12,136 bases of DNA from Melioribacter roseus (lineage in GTDB: Bacteria; Bacteroidota; Ignavibacteria; Ignavibacteriales; Melioribacteraceae): the NCBI GenBank assembly GCA_020724325.1, contig DYHC01000013.1, forward strand, positions 1 to 12,136, in the 5' to 3' direction. The notes beneath the pieces were generated by a model that was not told the DNA's origin, did no database searches, and saw only the letters and a list, made by a program, of their open reading frames with translations. Below, in pieces: positions 7,049 to 12,136 of the stretch (its first letter is position 1; each line of letters opens with the position of its first letter). The position numbers and the translations under genes were made by a program.

Positions 7049-7825
7049 ATGGTAGAACTGAAAAATATATCTCTTTCATTTGGTGAAAAACTCATTTTAG
7101 AAAATGTCTCTTTCACGATAGAAAATAATTTAACTACTGTAATTGTAGGACCGAGCGGAGCCGGCAAAAGTTCTATTCTAAAAATCATTGCAGGATTATG
7201 GAGACCGGATTCCGGTGAAATATTTTTTAACGGCAAAGATATTTTTAAAATGTGTGAAAGCGAATATCAAACTATGCGGAAGAAAATAGGGATAGTTTTT
7301 CAAAGTAATGCTTTGTTCGATTCATTATCTGTAACTGAAAATATTCTATACTTTCTACCAGAGCGAAAAAGTTTAACTGATCATGAATTGAAAGAAATAT
7401 CGGAACGGCTGCTGAACTTTGTAAATATGGATGGGACAGGAGACCTATATCCGGAAGAATTAAGCGGGGGAATGAAGAAACGGATTGCAATTGCACGCGC
7501 TCTAGCTTTCAACCCCAAGCTCATTCTATTTGATGAACCGACTACCGGACTTGATCCGCTCAACTCAGCATCAATTATAGAACTGATTGAAAAGCTTAAA
7601 GAAAGCGGGACAACTTCGGTTGTTGTTTCCCACATACTGAACGACGTTGTGGAATTAGGAGAACAAATAATTGTTATAAACGACGGTTCGATTGTTGAAT
7701 CTGGTCGTATCGAAAAATTAATTACATCAGAAGATCCGTTCGTTAATAAATTTTTTTATCGATTAATTAAACACGACCGTATAATGAAATCAAGTTATAA
7801 TATGTACGAGCTGGTAAATGTATAA
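7049..7825 (+). CDS. mlaF: MlaF-family ABC transporter ATPase
   Basis: This is the cytoplasmic ATPase that powers the MlaE permease. The 258 residues carry every ABC motif. Walker A is GPSGAGKS (34-41), the Q-loop Gln85 lies in FQSNALFDSLSV, the signature is LSGGM (138-142) followed by KKRIAIARALA, Walker B is LILFDE (158-163), the D-loop is GLDP, and the switch is His195 in VVSHI. The LSGGM form of the signature and the FQ.gALFDSLsV Q-loop are typical of MlaF rather than of importers. The C-terminal tail (about 225-258, with EDPFVNKFF) resembles the MlaF extension that crosses to the partner subunit. A GGGAAG at 7033-7038 lies before ATG 7049, inside the end of mlaE. The stop overlaps the mlaD start by 8 nt, so expression of the three subunits is tightly linked. 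Confidence 0.95.
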   Translation: MVELKNISLSFGEKLILENVSFTIENNLTTVIVGPSGAGKSSILKIIAGLWRPDSGEIFFNGKDIFKMCESEYQTMRKKIGIVFQSNALFDSLSVTENILYFLPERKSLTDHELKEISERLLNFVNMDGTGDLYPEELSGGMKKRIAIARALAFNPKLILFDEPTTGLDPLNSASIIELIEKLKESGTTSVVVSHILNDVVELGEQIIVINDGSIVESGRIEKLITSEDPFVNKFFYRLIKHDRIMKSSYNMYELVNV

Positions 7826-8780
7826 CGTAAATTCAAAAAAAAATAATATGAAAGTTGGATATACAATTTTCTCCGGACTGGTAATTTTATTTTTATTCGT
7901 TGTAATTGTAGGCACTGGAGAAAATCTCTTTTCGAAAACTTACAATCTTAATCTTGTTGTTAAAGAAACGGAAGGTTTAAAGAAAGGGGGGTCTGTATTA
8001 CTCGGAGGATTAAAAATAGGAAGCATAAGAGATATAAGATTCGTACCCGTTGAAAATAAAAATAAAATTGTAATAGAACTGTCACTTCTTCAGGAATACG
8101 CCGGAAAGATTACAACGGGATCATCGGCGGCAATTGAAACATTCGGTCTGCTTGGTGATAAAATGATCAACATCTCGCTCGGTAATCATGATGAAAAACC
8201 ATTGCACGACGGGGATTTCCTGCCAGTCAAAGAATTCTTTTCAATTGAAACTGCCGGCTCAGTTGTTGAGCCGATACTTCAAAAAATAGACGGGATAGCA
8301 ACTGATATAAAAAGTATAACCGGCGATGTCTCAACAGGCAACAGCACTATCGGTAAATTATTAGTTGACGATTCCGCAATAAATAAATTGAATGTGCTGC
8401 TCGAGAATATATCCGCCATTGTTTTATCTGTCAATTCATCCAAAGGTTCGATTGGCAGATTGGTAAACGAGCCAAATCTTTACAATGATCTTGCTGTTAT
8501 AACATATAATTTAAGAAGGCTCACAGATTCACTCGCTTCTGGAAAAGGAACTCTCGGTAAATTTTTAAGAGATGACTCGTTTTACAATAACCTCAACGAT
8601 TTAACGAACGGATTAAACACAATTGTTAAAAAGACTGAAAATGATAGTACACTTATCGGCGGTTCTTTAAATGATAAAACTCTTTATATAAAACTTAACT
8701 CTCTTATTGATGAGCTGAACTCATTGATAACCGATATAAAAGAAAATCCCGAAAGATATATAAATGTTTCTCTATTTTAA
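7818..8780 (+). CDS. mlaD: MlaD-family MCE protein with 34-residue C-terminal repeats
   Basis: This is the periplasmic lipid-binding MCE subunit, anchored in the inner membrane beside MlaE. It has 320 residues. A short polar N-terminus is followed by a membrane helix at 14-33. An MCE domain runs from about 41 to 123: a VKETEGLKKGGSVLLGGLKIG stretch in two parts, then AAIETFGLLGDKMINISLG, the usual end of the domain. After a linker comes a helical tail with four repeats of one pattern (sIGkLl.D...y..L..l...l). Their IG/LG dipeptides end at Gly179, 213, 247 and 281, an exact period of 34 residues. The protein ends NPERYINVSLF, like the 'nPkrYv.fSvF' terminus I recall for Bacteroidota MlaD proteins. 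It is much longer than E. coli MlaD (about 180 residues). ATG 7848 (Met11) is an alternative start; 7818 is kept because of coupling to mlaF. Confidence 0.93.
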   Translation: MYNVNSKKNNMKVGYTIFSGLVILFLFVVIVGTGENLFSKTYNLNLVVKETEGLKKGGSVLLGGLKIGSIRDIRFVPVENKNKIVIELSLLQEYAGKITTGSSAAIETFGLLGDKMINISLGNHDEKPLHDGDFLPVKEFFSIETAGSVVEPILQKIDGIATDIKSITGDVSTGNSTIGKLLVDDSAINKLNVLLENISAIVLSVNSSKGSIGRLVNEPNLYNDLAVITYNLRRLTDSLASGKGTLGKFLRDDSFYNNLNDLTNGLNTIVKKTENDSTLIGGSLNDKTLYIKLNSLIDELNSLITDIKENPERYINVSLF

Positions 8781-8797
8781 TCTGCAAATGATATAAA

Positions 8798-9649
8798 ATG
8801 AAATTACAAATCGCTGGAATAAAAAGAAGCCGTAAATATTCTCCAAATCAAACTACAAACGACGCACTGATATTTCTAAAGACCGCACAGGAGCTTATTA
8901 AACTTGGCGCAAGTGTGAATCTATATTCGGAAGAAGATGCTGATATCGAAGAGATTAATGATGAAATAATTTTTTCTATGGCAAGGGGAGAAGACTCGAT
9001 TAATAAATTGACTCAATTGCAAAAAAACGGAGTAACCATTATTAATCCGCCGCAATCGACTTTGAATTGTTATAGAAGCAGTATGTATCAAAAACTTGTT
9101 GAAAGCAATCTACCATTTCCCAAAAGTATCATTGTTAAAACCAATTCTAAAGATCAATTCAAAATCTCACAATTGAGTGAAAGAAAAATTTGGGTCAAAC
9201 GTGGAGATGTGCACGCAATACATAGGGAAGACGTTACCCCGGCATATAGAGATGAAGAAATAAATTTTTTATTGAAAGAGTTTGCCAATCGTGGGATCCG
9301 TGAAGCATTGCTTCAAGAGCACATTGAAGGCGATGTTATAAAATTTTATTCGGTTTTAGGTACAACTTTTTTTCACTGGTACTATCAAAATGGAAACAAT
9401 AATTATAAGTTCAGTGAGGATCACTTACGTGAGCTCGCTGCACTGGCAGCAGAGAAATTGGGTGTAATTGTTTACGGTGGTGATGCTATAATTCAACGCA
9501 ACGGATCAATAGTTTTTATCGATATAAATGACTGGCCGAGCTATGCACCGGTTAGAAATGTAGCAAGCAAAATAATTGCTGAAGCAATCATTAGCCGCGC
9601 TGTGGAAAACACTGATTCAGTTGAAACACATTACGATGTAAATAAATAA
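8798..9649 (+). CDS. ATP-grasp fold protein, substrate unknown
   Basis: ATP-grasp enzymes use ATP to form an acyl-phosphate for C-N ligation, or, in the ITPK branch, phosphorylate inositol phosphates. The 283 residues show the fold in order. An N-terminal alpha/beta domain (1-80) comes first, then INPPQSTLNCYRSSMYQKL at 82-100 (the conserved 'n.p.si..c..K..m' entry). VKRGD at 133-137 supplies ATP-binding Lys134, LLQEHIEGDVIKFY at 171-184 gives the hinge Glu and Lys182, and GGDAIIQRNGSIVFIDINDW at 227-246 gives metal ligands Asp229, Asp242 and Asn244. The ending DINDWPSYAP differs from the RimK 'EvN..PG' and somewhat recalls the ITPK 'DvN.FPG', so neither amino-acid ligation nor alcohol phosphorylation can be excluded. 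There is no Shine-Dalgarno sequence before ATG 8798. It sits 17 nt after mlaD and 13 nt before the CDP-alcohol transferase, so a role in making or altering the same lipid head group is inferred. Confidence 0.8.
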   Translation: MKLQIAGIKRSRKYSPNQTTNDALIFLKTAQELIKLGASVNLYSEEDADIEEINDEIIFSMARGEDSINKLTQLQKNGVTIINPPQSTLNCYRSSMYQKLVESNLPFPKSIIVKTNSKDQFKISQLSERKIWVKRGDVHAIHREDVTPAYRDEEINFLLKEFANRGIREALLQEHIEGDVIKFYSVLGTTFFHWYYQNGNNNYKFSEDHLRELAALAAEKLGVIVYGGDAIIQRNGSIVFIDINDWPSYAPVRNVASKIIAEAIISRAVENTDSVETHYDVNK

Positions 9650-9660
9650 AGGAAGAGAAG
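9650..9660 (+). promoter_or_regulatory. Strong Shine-Dalgarno before the CDP-alcohol transferase gene
   Basis: AGGAAGAGAAG immediately follows the ATP-grasp stop and ends 2 nt before ATG 9663; the AGGA core is 9 nt from the start. It is the clearest Shine-Dalgarno sequence in the window, where many genes have none, and it fixes this start. Confidence 0.6.
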
Positions 9661-9662
9661 TT

Positions 9663-10613
9663 ATGACGGGAAATACTAAAATAGAATCGACTTACAAATC
9701 CAAAGAGACTGAAGAGCTGATTGACATAATTTTTTATAGACCTTTTGGTTATGTAATTGCAAAGCTATCATACAAATTGAGATTTACACCAAATCAAATT
9801 ACGATTGCAAGTATCTTCTTAGGAATAATTGCCGGGCATCTTTTTTACTACAATTCACTTTCTACTAATCTATTCGGAATTATGTTACTAATTATTGCAA
9901 ACGCAATGGATAGTGCAGACGGGCAGCTTGCGCGAATGACTAATACCAAAAGTAGATACGGCAGAATTTTAGACGGTTTAGGCGGCAATTTATGGTTCAT
10001 GAGTATTTATTTGCACCTTTATTTCAGATTACTCAACGATGGCATCTCGCCTGAGTTCTTTCTGTTAATTCTTCTTGCCGGCATTAGCCATTCATTTCAA
10101 TCAGCATATTCCGATTACTACCGCAATCATTTCCTGTATTTCATTTATGGGAAAAATAAGAGTGAAATAGATGACGCCTCAGCATTGAAAGAGGAATATA
10201 AAAATCTTACATGGATAAATAATTTTGTAAAAAAATTCTTAATGAGAGTTTATATAAACTACACGGTGCAGCAGCAATTGCTCTCAAAAAATCTTATTAA
10301 TCTTTACCGGATAATAAGCAGAAAATATGAAGGAGATCTGCCAGAGTATGTAAGTCAACTCTATCATTTGAGAAATAAACCTTTGATGAAATATTTCAAC
10401 ATCTTAACTACAAATACCAGAATGTTTGTTTTGTTTATTAGTATTCTTATTGCTGAACCGATCACTTACTTCTTATTCGAATTAACCATATTAAATCTTC
10501 TATTCGTTTATATGGTAACTCGTCATGAATTGAACTGCAAAACAATTTACTTAATTACTGTAAAACATCTTTCGAAAGAAAGTCAGGACATAAACGGAAA
10601 TGTACTTGCTTGA
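9663..10613 (+). CDS. CDP-alcohol phosphatidyltransferase family membrane protein, last motif Asp absent
   Basis: Members of this family transfer a phospho-alcohol group from a CDP-linked donor to a second alcohol, as in phosphatidylinositol, phosphatidylglycerol or di-inositol phosphate synthesis, within the inner membrane. TPNQIT at 42-47 is the usual sequence before helix 1. The signature begins Asp83-x2-Asp86-Gly87-x2-Ala90-Arg91, then eight residues, Gly100, three residues and Asp104. The motif should end with an Asp at 108, the proposed catalytic base, but residue 108 is Gly and 109 is Asn. The chain is 316 residues, against about 180-220 for simple members. The extra length is a mostly polar stretch at about 155-250, between the fourth and fifth helices (with YSDYYRNHFLYF and YTVQQQLLSKN), before two final helices. 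It lies in the same gene run as the nucleotidyltransferase at 5419, its likely supplier. The product lipid is unknown; inositol lipid is a guess from remembered Bacteroides loci. Confidence 0.87.
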   Translation: MTGNTKIESTYKSKETEELIDIIFYRPFGYVIAKLSYKLRFTPNQITIASIFLGIIAGHLFYYNSLSTNLFGIMLLIIANAMDSADGQLARMTNTKSRYGRILDGLGGNLWFMSIYLHLYFRLLNDGISPEFFLLILLAGISHSFQSAYSDYYRNHFLYFIYGKNKSEIDDASALKEEYKNLTWINNFVKKFLMRVYINYTVQQQLLSKNLINLYRIISRKYEGDLPEYVSQLYHLRNKPLMKYFNILTTNTRMFVLFISILIAEPITYFLFELTILNLLFVYMVTRHELNCKTIYLITVKHLSKESQDINGNVLA

Positions 10614-10616
10614 TAT

Positions 10617-11636
10617 ATGAAGATAGAAAAGAAAGTAAAAATATTTTTTCTATTAGTCGGATTTTTCGTGCTGGCGTTTTTAGTAAACGAGTACAGCTTT
10701 GCCAGTGTAATAATCAACATCGGAAAGACCGGTTGGTGGTTTTTAGCAATAATCGGAACCTGGCTGATCGTTTATCTTCTTAATTCAATTGCATTCTATT
10801 TTATTTTGAATGTCCGAAATAAAAGAATCCCCTTTAAGGAAGTACTCTCCGTTTCCTTGAGTGGATTTGCGATCAATTATATTACCCCTGGTATCAATCT
10901 TGGCGGTGAACCGTACAAAATATGGGCGTTGAAAAATAAAATAGGTTTACATTCATCTATTGCCTCGGTTGTCTTATATACCATGCTTCATTTCCTCTCA
11001 TCGTTTGGTTTCTGGATGATAGGGATTATAATTATTCCATTTACCGTTCCATTGAATACAGAGTTGAAATTTATATCTGTGATAATTTTAGTAATCTCAA
11101 CTGCGGGAATAATTTTTTTTCTGTCAAGACATAAAAATGGAATTATTCATTGGCTCCTCCGTTCAATCCATAAGATTCCATTCTCACAAAAAATAATCAG
11201 CCGATTAGGAATAAAAGATGAAACGCCGGGAATTATTGATCAGCAGATAGTTGATCTTTATAATAATCAAAAAAAATATTTTTATGGCTCGCTGCTGGTT
11301 GAACTTATTGCACGAATAACTGCATCATTGGAGTTCATATTCATATTGTGGTCGATTGGAATACAAATCTCTTTCACGGAAGCAATTCTGATTAATGCTT
11401 TCTCCTCTTTATTGATCAATCTTTTTTTCTTTATACCGATGACCTTAGGCGTTCGCGAAGGGAGTTTATTCTTTATAATGGATCTGCTGAAATATTCCCA
11501 TGGAATCGGTGTATATGTTGGTTTGATTAACAGACTTAGAGAATTATTCTGGATTCTTGTGGGATTAATCATAATACAATTCAGAAAACATAAACCGATT
11601 AAAGAAGATAATGTGGGGACAATAGAAATTTTATGA
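10617..11636 (+). CDS. Flippase-like membrane protein (LPG synthase TM/UPF0104 family)
   Basis: This integral membrane protein of 339 residues belongs to the lysylphosphatidylglycerol-synthase transmembrane-region family (UPF0104, AglD/YbhN-like), whose MprF member flips modified phospholipids. Seen: about eight hydrophobic segments, beginning at 9-24 and 41-65. The family hallmark is at 83-101, GFAINYITPGINLGGEPYK, with the GGEP at 96-99. A middle polar loop (about 165-220) holds the basic SRHKNGIIHWLLRSIHKIP. Near the C-terminus is FIPMTLGVREGSLFF, the second conserved stretch, with its Gly-Val-Arg-Glu-Gly. No aminoacyl-transferase domain is attached, so it can only be the membrane part. 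It begins 3 nt after the CDP-alcohol transferase stop without a Shine-Dalgarno sequence, and its stop overlaps the HAD start as ATGA (11633-11636). The context suggests that it moves the lipid made by the neighbour across the inner membrane (inference). Confidence 0.85.
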   Translation: MKIEKKVKIFFLLVGFFVLAFLVNEYSFASVIINIGKTGWWFLAIIGTWLIVYLLNSIAFYFILNVRNKRIPFKEVLSVSLSGFAINYITPGINLGGEPYKIWALKNKIGLHSSIASVVLYTMLHFLSSFGFWMIGIIIIPFTVPLNTELKFISVIILVISTAGIIFFLSRHKNGIIHWLLRSIHKIPFSQKIISRLGIKDETPGIIDQQIVDLYNNQKKYFYGSLLVELIARITASLEFIFILWSIGIQISFTEAILINAFSSLLINLFFFIPMTLGVREGSLFFIMDLLKYSHGIGVYVGLINRLRELFWILVGLIIIQFRKHKPIKEDNVGTIEIL

Positions 11637-12136
11637 GCTCAAAAATAACAACTATGATTTTTGATTATGGCGGAACTTTAGATACCGGCGGAATTCACTG
11701 GAGTGAAAAATTCTGGGAAGCGTATCAATATTTTCATGTTCCGGTCTCGAAGGAAGATTTTAGAAATGCGTTCGTATTCTCTGAGAAGAATGTGCAAAAC
11801 ATAATAGAGTCTGAAAGCGGTTTAAGGGAGACTTACAGATCACAGTTGTTTTATCAGCTGCAATATTTTGAGAAAAACAATCTTCTCCCCGGCGCTTACT
11901 ATACAATCATTGATAAATTGGTAGAATATTGTCATAGGTCAGTGATGAATAACGTTAATGAAAGTAAGATGATTCTTCTAAGACTAGCAAGTAATTACAA
12001 ACTTGGAATTGTTTCCAACTACTATGGAAACCTTATTACGGTGTTGAATGAAATCAGATTGAAGAAATTTTTTTCATTAATAGTCGATTCAAAAAATGTT
12101 GGTGTACGAAAACCAGATTCAAAAATTTTCTCGCTT
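11633..12136 (+). CDS. HAD-superfamily protein, 3'-truncated, atypical motif I
   Basis: This gene is cut by the window end; 168 residues are visible from ATG 11633, which overlaps the flippase-like stop. HAD enzymes are mostly phosphatases that work through an Asp-phosphate. Motif I is MIFDYGGTLDTGG with nucleophile Asp11, but the +2 position, normally the acid/base Asp of phosphatases, is Gly13. A helical cap follows at about 20-105 (subclass I type, including IHWSEKFWEAYQYF). Motif II is GIVSNYYGN with Ser128, and motif III is VGVRKPD with Lys160. The acidic motif IV lies beyond the window. From memory a similar 'DYGGT.DT.G.HW' protein occurs in Bacteroides, some next to flippase-like and CDP-alcohol transferase genes. 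Without the +2 Asp, ordinary phosphomonoesterase activity would be weakened, so it may act on an unusual bond or have lost activity. Its position suggests work on the head group or its precursor. Confidence 0.85.
   Translation, partial: MSSKITTMIFDYGGTLDTGGIHWSEKFWEAYQYFHVPVSKEDFRNAFVFSEKNVQNIIESESGLRETYRSQLFYQLQYFEKNNLLPGAYYTIIDKLVEYCHRSVMNNVNESKMILLRLASNYKLGIVSNYYGNLITVLNEIRLKKFFSLIVDSKNVGVRKPDSKIFSL

Overview
The window is AT-rich DNA from a Gram-negative bacterium, most likely of the Bacteroidota/Ignavibacteriota (Chlorobi-like) side of the tree. Pointers are a DUF3943 protein, a short POTRA-less Omp85-type barrel, signal peptides ending in 'AQ'-like sites, several starts with no Shine-Dalgarno sequence, and an intergenic palindrome of a 'TCATTCTGAGCGAAGCGAAG'-like type that I recall from such genomes. 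The phylum is an inference. Every gene is on the + strand with short gaps or overlaps. The longest non-coding stretch is 143 nt (6148-6290), so no gap over 300 nt exists.

Region 1 (1-1961): the ends of an ABC-2 type export locus. Two paralogous membrane subunits lie in tandem, the first cut by the window edge. The ATPase and membrane-fusion partners usually found beside such pairs would lie upstream of the window.

Region 2 (2021-5375): four envelope genes. They are a secreted DUF3943 protein with a probable beta-barrel, a small four-helix membrane protein, a small secreted helical protein with two LTxxQ-like motifs (Spy/CpxP-like), and a POTRA-less Omp85-type outer-membrane barrel. The middle two overlap by ATGA.

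Region 3 (5419-12136): a probable lipid head-group locus built around a phospholipid-transport ABC system. It starts with a nucleotidyltransferase of the NDP-sugar/CDP-alcohol type. A 123-nt palindromic element follows. Then come mlaE-mlaF-mlaD (inner-membrane permease, ATPase and MCE substrate-binding protein), an ATP-grasp ligase/kinase, a CDP-alcohol phosphatidyltransferase-family membrane enzyme, a flippase-like (LPG-synthase TM family) protein and a HAD-superfamily protein running off the window end. A simple model, which is inference: the nucleotidyltransferase activates a polar alcohol phosphate or a related precursor, the CDP-alcohol transferase joins it to lipid or to another alcohol, the HAD and ATP-grasp proteins trim or add to the head group, and the flippase-like protein and Mla system move the product within the envelope. 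The gene set resembles what I remember of Bacteroides inositol-lipid loci, but no myo-inositol-phosphate synthase is in the window and the substrate is not known. Two of the enzymes lack a normally catalytic Asp at its canonical position (Gly108 in the CDP-alcohol transferase, Gly13 in the HAD protein), and the ATP-grasp protein has no recognisable substrate. This makes region 3 the best candidate here for undescribed biochemistry.
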